Below, in pieces: positions 16,537 through 24,560 of a DNA stretch of 64,000 nt (the stretch's first letter is position 1; each line of letters opens with the position of its first letter). The stretch spans positions 186,001-250,000 of the forward strand of contig NZ_JAIHON010000007.1 in the NCBI RefSeq assembly GCF_021173675.1, written 5' to 3'. Source of the stretch: Streptomyces lincolnensis (GTDB taxonomy: Bacteria > Actinomycetota > Actinomycetes > Streptomycetales > Streptomycetaceae). The position numbers and the translations under genes are program-made. The notes under the pieces were generated by a model. It was not told the DNA's origin. It did no database searches and saw only the letters and a program-made list of their open reading frames with translations.

Positions 16537-16943
16537 TCCGTGATGCAGGTGGAATGCTCGGCCATGAACGGCCGGAGCTCCAGCCACTCGTGGATCGGCT
16601 TCCCCCCGGCTCCGGGGGCGGCCGACAGCTCCGCGGCCAGTTCGAGGGCCCGTTCGTGACTGTCGACGTCGATCACCATCCAGCCGGCGATGAGGTCCTT
16701 GGTCTCGGCGAACGGACCGTCGGTGACCGGCGGGCGCCCCTCACCGTCGTATCGAACAAACGTGCCCTCGGGGACCAGTGCCTGGCTCTCGACGAACTCG
16801 CCGCTCTCCTCGAGCCGGGCCGCGAAGTCGCGCATGTACTGCACGTGCGCCGAGATCTCCTCCGGCGTCCACTTCTCCATCGGCACGTCGTTGACCGGAG
16901 CCGGAGCACCGCGGTAGTGCTTCAGCAGCAGGTACTTGGCCAT
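16533..16943 (-). CDS. YCII/DGPF-domain protein, ECF42 partner
   Basis: A 136-residue YCII-fold protein with MAKYLLLKHYRGAP at the start and the characteristic VTDGPFAETKDLIAGW (DGPF) motif near residue 80. The conserved His and Asp of the YCII fold appear plausible, but no reaction has been established. Genes of this type are regularly found beside ECF42 sigma factors and are among their targets. ATG 16943 follows GAGGAGAACACC. The stop overlaps the sigma factor start, so both are made from one transcript. Confidence 0.92.
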   Translation of the reverse strand: MAKYLLLKHYRGAPAPVNDVPMEKWTPEEISAHVQYMRDFAARLEESGEFVESQALVPEGTFVRYDGEGRPPVTDGPFAETKDLIAGWMVIDVDSHERALELAAELSAAPGAGGKPIHEWLELRPFMAEHSTCITE

Positions 16944-16994
16944 GGTGTTCTCCTCGATGCCGGTGCGACCCATTGTGGTCGTGTTCACCCCGGG

Positions 16995-17021
16995 GACGGA
17001 GCCGGTCGGGGATTCTCGACA
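16995..17021 (-). promoter_or_regulatory. Candidate ECF42 promoter
   Basis: On the minus strand TGTCGA (17021-17016) is followed after exactly 17 bases by CGTC (16998-16995). This fits the TGTCGA / CG(A or T)C motif that I recall being reported for ECF42 sigma factors. It lies about 50 bp upstream of the YCII start, as expected for autoregulation of the YCII-sigma operon. Confidence 0.65.
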
Positions 17022-17023
17022 CC

Positions 17024-17048
17024 GCCGTCCGAGATTTTTTTCGACGGC
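17024..17048. terminator. Short hairpin with T7 run
   Basis: GCCGTC (17024-17029) and GACGGC (17043-17048) form a six-pair stem whose loop contains seven T residues on the plus strand. It sits between the lactonase-like gene end and the ECF42 promoter and may stop transcription, but the U-run is in the loop, so this is a weak call. Confidence 0.3.
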
Positions 17049-17085
17049 CATGAGTCACTCCGCGGACGAGTCACTCCGCAGATCG

Positions 17086-18321
17086 TCACATCGCGGCGAT
17101 GCCCTCCATACCGGACTCGGCGAAGGCGGGCAGGCCCTCGGCGGTGGTGATCTTGGTGAGGGATCCGTTCCTCTCGACGCGGAAGCCGTCGACCGTGCCG
17201 GAGACGGCGTTCTGGACGTAGACGAACTTCTCGTCCTCGGTCACGGCGATGTCGATGACACCCTGCGACTTCGCGGAGGGCGGTGTGGCGACGCCCACCT
17301 GGTTGGTCAGGGCGAGCTTTCCGTGCCTGTCCATGCGGTATCCGCTGACGGTCGAGTTGCCGGTGTTGCCGCCGTAGAAGAAGGAGCCCGCGCGTGCCAG
17401 CCAGCACAGGACCTCCTGGCCGTTGGCGAGGGGCTTCTGAAGGACCTTCAGCCTGCCGTCGTGGCCGACCCGGTACGTGGTCACCGTGGACTTCTCGGCC
17501 TCGGCGACCAGCATCCGGCCGCCGGACCTGTCGAAGCTGACGGCGAACGGCACGTTCCCGACGGACTTGTTGACGACCGGTTCGGCGACGGCCGGCAGGC
17601 CGTTCCGCTTCAGGGGGAAGACCTGGATCGTGTTGTTCCCCTTCGTGGTGACCACCATGCTGCGGCCGTCCGGGGTGATCTCGACCTCGCCGGGCGAGGT
17701 GTCGAACCGGGGCACGTCCTCGTTGGCCAGCCCCAGGGAGCGGAAGGACCCGGGTATCGGCACGAGCCCCTTCGCCGTGATCCGGAAGCCCTGGACACTG
17801 CCGGCGCCGCCCGCGTTCATGACGTAGGCCAGCCTGCCCCGCACCGCGATGCTGGACGGGAACTCGCCGCCGGTGTCCATGACCTGACGGTCCTTCAGCC
17901 TCGTCCCCTCGACGCGGAAGGAGGTCAGCGTGCCGCTGCCGGCGTTGACTGCCAGCAGGGTCCGGGAGGTGTCGTCGTAGACGAGGGAGTCCTGTGAGGC
18001 GAGGGAGTCCGTGGGCGCGTCGACCTGATCCCCTCCCTTGCCGCCCGTCGCGTAGGTGCCCGAGGCTTTCAGCCGGCCCTGCGCGTCCCGTGCGAAGACG
18101 TGAATCGTGTTGCCGTTCAGCTCGTTGCCCTGCACGAAGACCGCACGACCGGTTCCCGCCCCGGACGTCCCGTACTGGTTCGCCGAGGCGAGGGAGACGG
18201 CCACGGTGGCCGCCGCGACGGTGGCGAGGGCGCTCGCGCCGATCACGATCCGCCGGGTCCTGGACTTGGCCCGGTGACCGTGGTGGGTCCTGGTCTTCGC
18301 GTCGTGCCGGTTGTGGCTCAC
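17086..18321 (-). CDS. Secreted lactonase-family seven-bladed propeller protein
   Basis: A 411-residue exported protein. A basic N-terminus and signal segment (RRIVIGASALATVAAATVAVSLASA) precede a chain of YVTN/6-phosphogluconolactonase-like blades such as IHVFARDAQGRLKA, TSFRVEGTRLKD, IQVFPLKRNGLP and VTTYRVGHDGRLKV. The pattern of strand, asparagine-rich turn and DGR/DRHGK turn fits Pfam lactonase (PF10282). Enzyme activity is unproven for secreted members, so it may be a binding propeller. It lies downstream of the YCII-sigma operon region only by position; it is transcribed from its own start at 18321. Confidence 0.85.
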   Translation of the reverse strand: MSHNRHDAKTRTHHGHRAKSRTRRIVIGASALATVAAATVAVSLASANQYGTSGAGTGRAVFVQGNELNGNTIHVFARDAQGRLKASGTYATGGKGGDQVDAPTDSLASQDSLVYDDTSRTLLAVNAGSGTLTSFRVEGTRLKDRQVMDTGGEFPSSIAVRGRLAYVMNAGGAGSVQGFRITAKGLVPIPGSFRSLGLANEDVPRFDTSPGEVEITPDGRSMVVTTKGNNTIQVFPLKRNGLPAVAEPVVNKSVGNVPFAVSFDRSGGRMLVAEAEKSTVTTYRVGHDGRLKVLQKPLANGQEVLCWLARAGSFFYGGNTGNSTVSGYRMDRHGKLALTNQVGVATPPSAKSQGVIDIAVTEDEKFVYVQNAVSGTVDGFRVERNGSLTKITTAEGLPAFAESGMEGIAAM

Positions 18322-18348
18322 GTCCCGCTCCTTCGTTCCTCATGGCGC

Positions 18349-18397
18349 TGGTGCCGACGCCGGTGCCGACGCCGGTGCCGCTGTCGGCGCCGGTGCG
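18349..18397. repeat. Short 12-bp tandem repeat upstream of lactonase gene
   Basis: CGGTGCCGACGC-type units occur two to three times in a row, then degrade to CGGTGCCGCTGTCGGCGC. The tract lies just upstream of the lactonase-like start on its promoter side. It is non-coding as far as can be seen. Confidence 0.6.
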
Positions 18398-18537
18398 TCC
18401 GTGTGGGTGTTCGTGGACGTGACAAGCGTGGCCAGGGGGAGCTGTGGGGTGGGTGGGAACGCGGGCCGCGTCAGACTCTCGTAAGCAATGGCCGGTTGTC
18501 GGGGGACGGTCCGAACTGCGCTTCATGTGTCTCGCGG

Positions 18538-20074
18538 TCAGTGGCCCCCGGTGAGCTCGCCACTGAGGGTCTGGTGGATCCGGGTGCTGTGCTCGTTCAG
18601 CCCGATGATCTCGACGGTCTTGCCGCGCTGGGCGTACTTGGTCTCGACGGCGTCGAGGGCGGCGACTGAGGAGGCGTCCCAGACATGTGCGGCGGACAGG
18701 TCGATGACGACCTTGTCGGGGTCGGCGGCGTGGTCGAACCGGCCGACGAGGTCGTTGGACGAGGCGAAGAAGAGCTCGCCGGTCACCCGGTAGACGACGG
18801 TGGCTCCGTCGGGGTCGGTGACGGCGGTGACCTCGGCGAGACGGGCGACACGCTTGGCGAAGATGACCATGGCGGTGACGGAGCCCACGACGACGCCGAC
18901 GGCGAGATTGTGGGTGGCCACGACGCACACGACGGTGACCACCATGACGGTGATCTCCCCGGCCGGCATCCGCTTCAGTGTCTTCGGGGCGATGGAGTGC
19001 CAGTCGAAGGTGGCCACCGACACCATGACCATCACCGCGACCAGCGCCGCCATGGGGATGTCGGAGACGACCGGCCCGAAGACGATGCACAGCACCATCA
19101 GCAACGCACCCGCCAGGAACGTCGACAGCCGGGTGCGAGCGCCGGAGACCCGTACGTTGATCATCGTCTGGCCGATCATCGCGCAGCCGCCCATGCCGCC
19201 GAAGAGGCCGGTGACGATGTTGGCGACGCCCTGGCCGACGGACTCGCGGGTCTTGGAGGAGTGGGTGTCGGTGATCTCGTCGACCAGCTTGGCGGTCATC
19301 AGCGACTCCATCAGCCCGACCAGCGCCATGGCGAGCGCGTACGGGGCGACGGTCGTCAGCGTGTCGAGGGTGAACGGCACGTCCGGCAGGCCCGGCATGG
19401 GGAGGGCGGAGGGCAGTTCGCCCTTGTCGCCCACGGTCGGCACCGCGATGCCGGCCGCGACGGTGATCACGGTGAGGATGACGATGGACACCAGGGGAGC
19501 CGGGACGACCGTGGTGATCCTCGGGAAGAACACCATCAGCGCCAGCCCGGCGGCGATCAGCGGATAGACGGGCCGGGGCACGTCCGTCATCTCCGGCACC
19601 TGCGCCATGAAGATGAGGATCGCGAGGGAGTTGACGAAGCCGACCATCACGCTGCGCGGCACGAACCGCATCAGCTTGGCGACGCCGAGCGCGCCGAGGA
19701 CGATCTGGAAGACGCCGGCCAGGATGACGGCGGCGACGAGATGGCCGAAGCCGTGCTCACGGTTCAGCGGGGCGATGACGGGCGACGGCACCGGTGGCCG
19801 CGGAGATCATGGCCGGTCGGCCGCCGACGAGCGCGATGGTCACGGCCATGGTGAACGAGGCGAACAGGCCCACCGCCGGGTCGACCCCCGCGATGATCGA
19901 GAACGAGATCGCTTCCGGGATCAGCGCCAGCGCGACCACGAGCCCGGCCAGCACCTCGGTGCGCAGCACCTTCGGGTCGGACAGCCAGGACGGACGTCGG
20001 GAGCCTGCAGCCAGGTGGACGGGGACAGAGCGGAGGAGGACAAGAGACGAGGAACCTGTCGTGCTCGGGCACAC
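18538..20074 (-). pseudogene. SulP-family anion transporter, frameshifted
   Basis: Two frames together make one SulP transporter of about 510 residues. The first part (20074 to about 19775) reads WLSDPKVLRTEVLAGLVV to MISAATGAVA, then runs out of frame to a TGA at 19757. The second part continues VIAPLNREHGFGHLVAAVILAG in another frame through about ten membrane segments to a STAS domain (VVIDLSAAHVWDASSVAALD). At the join the family expects GAVALVIAPL; two bases appear to be missing (CTG GTC read as C GTC). It is either a true inactivating deletion or a sequence error. The N-terminal start (GTG 20074) is uncertain. Substrate would be sulfate, bicarbonate or a related anion. Confidence 0.85.
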
Positions 20075-20433
20075 CCGGGTTGGCGGCGGGCGCGCGGGGA
20101 GGTGGGGAAGTGGGGAGGCGTGGACGGCCGGGCCGGTCACGAAGTCGGCGGTCGGCGGACGGCGGACCGAGGTCAGGGGGCGGCCGCCGGGCAACCGCTG
20201 AGGCAAGCGGGCGCTGCTCGGGGGCGACGGGTCACGGTGGGCAGGCAGCGGCGCCGGGCATCACAGACATGCGCACGCTCTCTCCTGCTTGGGGGGACCA
20301 CGGTCTTCGCGGGTCTTCGCCGGGGGCTTCGTCGGCCCTGACACGGCTCACGGCCACGGGACGGCATCCCGCACCACGACGTCCCGCACCACGGCAACGG
20401 GCACGGCAGACGGCGAGCCCGACACCGGGGAAA
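20075..20433. other. Gene-free region between SulP remnant and MerR gene
   Basis: About 360 bases with no supportable gene. Open frames here do not have family matches that I recognise. It holds short G-rich strings and CACGACGTCCCGCACCACGG-like direct repetition near 20373-20395. The MerR operator begins at 20434. Confidence 0.5.
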
Positions 20434-20457
20434 CTCTACCCTGACGTTAGGGTAGGG
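20434..20457 (+). promoter_or_regulatory. MerR-type operator
   Basis: A perfect inverted repeat CTACCCT (20436-20442) and AGGGTAG (20449-20455) with six bases between lies about 55 bp before the MerR start. TAGGGT within the right arm could serve as the -10 box. Dyads overlapping the promoter are the usual target of MerR proteins. Confidence 0.65.
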
Positions 20458-20508
20458 ATCGGCGTCGGCGGTCCCCGACTGCGGCCAGGGACGAGGAGGA
20501 CACCCCGC

Positions 20509-20913
20509 GTGACCAGCGAGCACATGCAGATCGGCGAGGTCGCCGCACGGACCGAGCTGTCGTTGCGGACGATCCGGCACTATGAGGACACCGGCCTCGT
20601 CGTCCCCTCCGCCCGCTCCCAGGGCGGCTTCCGCCTCTACACCGAGGCCGATGTCGCCCGCCTGATGGTCATCCGCCGTATGAAGCCGCTCGGCTTCACC
20701 CTGGACGAGATGCGCGCTCTGCTGGAGGCCACCGACCGCCTCGACGCCGACGAGGAACTGCCGCCCGAGGAACGCGAAGCGCTGCTGGAGCGGATCCGCG
20801 GCTTCGAGCACGCCACCCGGCAGCGGGTCGAGGACCTGCGCACCCAGATGTCCCGGGCGGAGGAGTTCGCGGCCACACTGGCGCGACGGCTCACGGCGAC
20901 TCCCACGGCCTGA
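20509..20913 (+). CDS. MerR-family transcriptional regulator
   Basis: A 134-residue regulator. The N-terminal winged helix reads MQIGEVAARTELSLRTIRHYE then GLVVPSARSQGGFRLYTEADVARL. A long dimerisation helix follows (EERE...ERIRGFEHATRQRVEDLRTQ). There is no C-terminal metal-binding Cys cluster, so it is not a metal sensor of the CueR/ZntR kind. GTG 20509 is preceded by GAGGAGGA at eight bases; ATG 20524 is an alternative. It is divergent from the frameshifted SulP gene, which may have been its target along with itself. Confidence 0.92.
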   Translation: MTSEHMQIGEVAARTELSLRTIRHYEDTGLVVPSARSQGGFRLYTEADVARLMVIRRMKPLGFTLDEMRALLEATDRLDADEELPPEEREALLERIRGFEHATRQRVEDLRTQMSRAEEFAATLARRLTATPTA

Positions 20914-21021
20914 AACGGGTTCCTGCCGGTTGCGGGTCGCGCACCCGGGGCCGCCGAAGGAAGGTCCCCGATCGCTCTGTTGAGGGCCGCCGAGATGGGC
21001 CGGCGTGTAGTGTCGAGAGAC

Positions 21022-21426
21022 ATGACGACAGAGTCGCCGGCGCAGATCGTCCAAGGTTTGTTCCCGTTGCTCGCCGAGGGGAAGACCGGAGAGGCGGCGG
21101 CCCTGTTCGCCGACTCGGTGTCGTTCTCGATCCCGCACCCGCCAGGCATTCCCTGGGTGCCGGAGGTCGGCTCGGCCGAGGACATGCGGACCTTCTTCGA
21201 ACTGCTGCGGACCCACGTGCGGCCCAAGGAGTTCGACCTCCGTCAGGTCATCGCCGACGGCGACGACGTGGTCCTGATCGGGCGCATGGTCTCCGAGGTC
21301 AGGAAGACGGGCCGGGACATCGACACCGCGTTCGCCCTGCACACCACGGTCGAGGACGGGCTGATCACCCGCTACCACCTCTACGAGGACAGCTACGCCG
21401 TCGCCAAGGCCTACTTCGACGACTGA
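21022..21426 (+). CDS. NTF2-like/SnoaL-like protein
   Basis: A 134-residue alpha+beta-barrel protein. It begins with a helix (SPAQIVQGLFPLLAEGKTGEAAALF) and strands including DSVSFSIPHPPGIPWV, DDVVLIGRMVSEV and DTAFALHTTVEDGLITRYHLYEDSYAVAKAYF. The fold is shared by ketosteroid isomerases and polyketide cyclases, but no catalytic pair can be assigned. TAGTGT (21008-21013) sits eight bases before the ATG and no good ribosome site is seen, which suggests a leaderless or very short leader. A related protein is encoded at 23985-24443. Confidence 0.82.
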   Translation: MTTESPAQIVQGLFPLLAEGKTGEAAALFADSVSFSIPHPPGIPWVPEVGSAEDMRTFFELLRTHVRPKEFDLRQVIADGDDVVLIGRMVSEVRKTGRDIDTAFALHTTVEDGLITRYHLYEDSYAVAKAYFDD

Positions 21427-21475
21427 GCGTCATCGGACCGCCGGTGCGGTACCCGGGCCCGGACCTGACAGGTCG

Positions 21476-22138
21476 TCAACGACTGGCTGTGACCAAGCGG
21501 TTCAGGGCGGGCAGGACGCTGCGCAGGTCGTCGTCGTCCACCGCGACGGTGGCGGCCGCTCGCGCTCCCGCCGAGGCGTTGAATGCCACGCTCACCCCCA
21601 CGGACGCGAAGAGCGGCAGGTCGGAACGGCTGTCTCCGACGGCACCGCACGAGCGGGGATCCAGGCCCAGTTCCCGCGCCCGGGCGAGGGCGAAGTCCCG
21701 CTTGTCGTGCTCGTCGAAGTGCCGGGCGACCCGGCCGGTGAACCGGCCCCCGGCCGTGGCCAATTGAGGCCCGCAGAACCCCTGGAAGCCGAACCGGTCC
21801 ATCAGACAGCCGCCGACCGCCGACCAGGCGAGGGTCGCCAGCACGGGCACCAAGCCGTTCTGCCGACACCAGTCCACGGTCTCCTCGATGCCCGCGACCA
21901 GGGGAAGCCCGTCCAGCCATCCGGAGACCTGGTCCTCGGAGGCTCCCGCCCACCCCGCGGCGTCCGGTTCGGAGACCTGCCGATTGTCCATGGCGCCGGT
22001 GGCGTAGGCGTCCTCGGCCCTGGCCAACTCGTCCCGATGGCCGAGGAAACCGGTCAGGAAGAGCGACGTACTAGTGCCGGGGACGAGGGTGCCGTCGACA
22101 TCGAAGAACACGGCGCCCGCAGGAGTGGAGGAGAACAC
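21476..22138 (-). CDS. HAD-IB family phosphatase (SerB-like)
   Basis: A 220-residue HAD hydrolase. Motif I is AVFFDVDGTLVPG with nucleophile Asp13 and acid Asp15. A helical cap domain follows (about residues 25-85). Motif III/IV is GAVGDSRSDLPLF. This arrangement resembles phosphoserine phosphatase-like HAD-IB enzymes. Motif II Ser/Thr is less clear (VLATLAWSA). GTG 22138 is the only reasonable start. It converges on the NTF2-like gene and is followed on its upstream side by the alpha/beta hydrolase gene in the same direction, 56 bp apart. The substrate is unknown. Confidence 0.88.
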   Translation of the reverse strand: MFSSTPAGAVFFDVDGTLVPGTSTSLFLTGFLGHRDELARAEDAYATGAMDNRQVSEPDAAGWAGASEDQVSGWLDGLPLVAGIEETVDWCRQNGLVPVLATLAWSAVGGCLMDRFGFQGFCGPQLATAGGRFTGRVARHFDEHDKRDFALARARELGLDPRSCGAVGDSRSDLPLFASVGVSVAFNASAGARAAATVAVDDDDLRSVLPALNRLVTASR

Positions 22139-22193
22139 CGCCCCAGCATGCCACCGGAGCGCGAGACCCCGGCACGGGCGGACGGGGCAGGTG

Positions 22194-23108
22194 TCAGTCG
22201 GCGGTGCTCATGAACTCCAGCATGCGGCGGCCGACCTCCTCCGCGTGGTCGATCCACGGTCCGTGGCCGGTGTTGGAGATGATCTCCGCGCGGGCGCCCG
22301 GTATCAGGCGGGGCACGCGCTCCACTTGACGTTGCGGGTGGACGAGCAGGCTGCGCTTGCCGAGCACCAGGTAGAGGGGGGTGCGGACCGTGGACAGTTC
22401 GCTCTCGGTCAGCGGGACGGGTGCCGGACGGCGAATGCGGTAGGCGCGGACGGCCGTCCTGATCATCGTGCGCAGTTCCGGCATGACGAGGACCGGCTGC
22501 TCCAGCCAGGCGGCCAGTTTGGGGCGGAGGGCCTTGGGGGCGAAGGTCGCGAAGAGGCCGGCGAAGAGCCAGACGAAGAAGCGCAGTCCCACCTTCTCCA
22601 GGCCGCCGGGGTCGAGGAGGGTGACCGAGACGAGGCGGTCGGGCCGCAGATGCGCCTGGTTCAGGGCCAGCCAGCCGCCGTAGGAGGCGCCCACGAGATG
22701 GACCCGGTCGAGACCGAGTTGGTCGAGCGTCTCGTCCAGCCACTGGGCGGCGCGCTCGGGCTGGTGGATGGGTTCGCACTGCACGCTGCGGCCGGGGTCG
22801 CCCAGGGTGTCGATCGCGTAGACGGGCCGTTCGGCGCTGAGAGCGGGGGTGTTGGGGTACCACATGGCGGAGCAGGAGCCCGCTCCATGCACCAGGACGA
22901 CGGGCGTGCGCTCACGGGCGGCCGGGTCCGCGGGGCCGTAGCGGTAGACGTGCGTGGTGCCGAAGGTCGTCTCCACGTCCTCTTCCGCCAGCGCGGTGGC
23001 CCCCAGCGCGTAGAGCACGTCACAGGCGGCGAAGTAGCGCTCGCGCCAGGCGTCGCTGACATAGCGGCCGACATCGGCCTGGGTGCGGATTGCAGCGGTG
23101 TCGGGCAC
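22194..23108 (-). CDS. Alpha/beta hydrolase controlled by adjacent TetR
   Basis: A 304-residue hydrolase with oxyanion motif VVLVHGAGSCSAMWYPN, nucleophile GASYGG, and terminal His in ISNTGHGPWIDHAE. A helical lid with VGLRFFVWLFAGLFATFAPK lies after the nucleophile. GTG 23108 was chosen because GGAGG stands five bases before it; GTG 23114 would overlap that site. The gene is divergent from a TetR regulator with a strong palindrome between them. It probably hydrolyses an ester, epoxide or halide; the exact substrate cannot be told. Confidence 0.9.
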   Translation of the reverse strand: MPDTAAIRTQADVGRYVSDAWRERYFAACDVLYALGATALAEEDVETTFGTTHVYRYGPADPAARERTPVVLVHGAGSCSAMWYPNTPALSAERPVYAIDTLGDPGRSVQCEPIHQPERAAQWLDETLDQLGLDRVHLVGASYGGWLALNQAHLRPDRLVSVTLLDPGGLEKVGLRFFVWLFAGLFATFAPKALRPKLAAWLEQPVLVMPELRTMIRTAVRAYRIRRPAPVPLTESELSTVRTPLYLVLGKRSLLVHPQRQVERVPRLIPGARAEIISNTGHGPWIDHAEEVGRRMLEFMSTAD

Positions 23109-23143
23109 GGCCACCTCCGGGGTAGTCGGTCTTCATGATACGA

Positions 23144-23172
23144 CCGTACCACAACCGTGGTACGGGTGTACC
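23144..23172. promoter_or_regulatory. TetR operator
   Basis: A perfect inverted repeat CCGTACCAC-AACC-GTGGTACGG occupies 23144-23165. The right arm is reused in a second repeat GGTAC-GGGT-GTACC (23159-23172). The sites lie between the divergent hydrolase and TetR genes and cover the expected promoter region of both. Confidence 0.75.
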
Positions 23173-23242
23173 ATAAAAAGTGCCGGCGGATCCCGCACCG
23201 GCGACCGGCGAACGACGCGAACCAGGAGCGGAGAACCCGACG

Positions 23243-23857
23243 ATGCCCAAGCGCGTGGATCACGCAGAGCGGCGTACCGAGATCGCGGAGGCGCTCGTCA
23301 GGGTCGCCGGCCGGCGCGGACTGCATGCCGTGGGCATGCGCGACGTGGCGGCCGAGGCGGGCGTGTCACTGCGGTTGGTGCAGTACTACTTCGAGACCAA
23401 GGAGCAACTGCTGCTCTTCGGGCTGCGGCACCTGACCGAGAGATTCGGTGAGCGGGTGTCCGCCAGGATCCGGGCCGCCGGGGAGGAACCAGGGCCGCGC
23501 GCGATGATCGAGGCGCTGCTGACGGCGGCACTGCCGACCGACCTCGAAAGCCGCACTTTCCACCACCTCTACACCTCGTACGCCGTTCTGGCCGTCCACG
23601 ACCAGGCGCTCGCGGCCCAGCCCTTCATCAAGGACCCGGACGCCGCGGAGGCCGCCCTCGTCGGCCTCCTCCGGCAGGCGCAGGAGGCCGGGCTGCTGCG
23701 GCGGGGCGTGGACACCCGGGCGGAGGCGGTCAGTCTGCTGGCCATGTCCGCGGGACTCGGCACCAGCATCCTCGTCGGCCAGCGCGACCCGGAGTCGGCG
23801 AGCGCGATCTTCGACTACCACCTGGACCGGATCTTCTCCGCCGACGGAGGCGAGTGA
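23243..23857 (+). CDS. TetR-family transcriptional regulator
   Basis: A 204-residue regulator. The HTH is in residues 10-55 (RRTEIAEALVRVAGRRGLHAVGMRDVAAEAGVS, then LRLVQYYFETKEQLL). The C-terminal ligand domain is helical and of the TetR_C_6/BetI-like type. AGGAGCGGAG precedes ATG 23243. It probably represses itself and the divergent alpha/beta hydrolase through the palindrome at 23144-23172. The inducer could be the hydrolase substrate or product; this is inference from context. Confidence 0.93.
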   Translation: MPKRVDHAERRTEIAEALVRVAGRRGLHAVGMRDVAAEAGVSLRLVQYYFETKEQLLLFGLRHLTERFGERVSARIRAAGEEPGPRAMIEALLTAALPTDLESRTFHHLYTSYAVLAVHDQALAAQPFIKDPDAAEAALVGLLRQAQEAGLLRRGVDTRAEAVSLLAMSAGLGTSILVGQRDPESASAIFDYHLDRIFSADGGE

Positions 23858-23903
23858 GCCGGTCCTCAGCCCTCGGCGCCGAGCGGTGCCCTGGCCGGCC
23901 CCC

Positions 23904-23995
23904 GTGTTCTCCCCGGGTGGCGGATGAGTCGGCCCTCTCCGGTGTTCTCGCCGGGCGGCGAATGAGTCGCCCCCTCCCGCGTTCTCACCGAGCGC
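23904..23995. repeat. 37-38 bp tandem repeat, about 2.4 copies
   Basis: Copy one starts GTGTTCTCCCCGGGTGGCGG at 23904. Copy two starts GTGTTCTCGCCGGGCGGCGA at 23942. A third partial copy, GCGTTCTCACCGAGCG, starts at 23979 and runs into the 3' end of the SnoaL-like gene. It fills the gap between the convergent TetR and SnoaL-like genes. Confidence 0.85.
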
Positions 23996-24443
23996 ACGCC
24001 TCGGCGATCGACAGGCTGTTCTCGTAGAGCCGGTGTCGGGTGATCCGGCCGTTCTCGACGGTGAGGTGCAGTGCGAAAGGGCCCTCGAAGGACTTCCCGG
24101 TCGCCCGGACGGTCCCCGACAGGTGACCCATCAGGACGGCGTCGGTGCCGTCGACGAGGAACGTGTCGACCGACGCGCGCGCGTCCTCGGGCACGGTGTG
24201 CTCCATCAACTCCGTTGCCTGGGCGGCGCATTCCGCGGCGGTGGCCCTCGGGCGGATCCACGGGACGGACGGGTTCTCGGCGAGCACCCAGTCGACCTCG
24301 TCGGCGAAGAGCGCCACGAGCCGCTCGGTGCCCCCGGCCGGCCGTGCGGCTAGGAAGTCCTGCACGACGGCCCGGGTCGCCTCGGCGACGGAACTCGCGA
24401 CGGTGGCTGAATCAGCGTTCGCTGCGGGGGACTTGACGGACAT
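23985..24443 (-). CDS. SnoaL-like NTF2-fold protein
   Basis: A 152-residue cytosolic protein of the NTF2 fold, with helix VVQDFLAARPAGGTERLVALFADEVDWVL, central DAVLMGHLSGTV strands and the terminal FALHLTVENGRITRHRLYENSLSIAEA. The end is strikingly like that of the protein encoded at 21022-21426, so the two are paralogues. AGGAG precedes ATG 24443. The last codons lie in the third copy of the tandem repeat at 23904-23995. Function is unknown; limonene-epoxide-hydrolase or isomerase types share the fold. Confidence 0.82.
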   Translation of the reverse strand: MSVKSPAANADSATVASSVAEATRAVVQDFLAARPAGGTERLVALFADEVDWVLAENPSVPWIRPRATAAECAAQATELMEHTVPEDARASVDTFLVDGTDAVLMGHLSGTVRATGKSFEGPFALHLTVENGRITRHRLYENSLSIAEACAR

Positions 24444-24525
24444 GGAGCACTCCTCGCGGCCGCGGGCGGAATCCTGTTCTCGAGGGCTTTCCTCGACGTG
24501 CTCGATCCTGCCGGTGGGGGCGAGG

Positions 24526-24560
24526 GCGGTCGATTACCCCGGGGGTAATAGGTTGACCGC
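24526..24560. promoter_or_regulatory. Nested palindromes abutting a start codon
   Basis: An inner perfect repeat ATTACCC-CGG-GGGTAAT (24533-24549) lies inside an outer repeat GCGGTC (24526-24531) and GACCGC (24555-24560). The outer arm touches the ATG at 24561. TAGGTT (24549-24554) would serve as a -10 box for a transcript starting at that ATG. The inner palindrome could be an operator. Confidence 0.5.

Noticed and set aside
20080..20508. N-terminal extension of the MerR gene
   Set aside because: The residues are low-complexity and the operator and ribosome site both lie inside that stretch.
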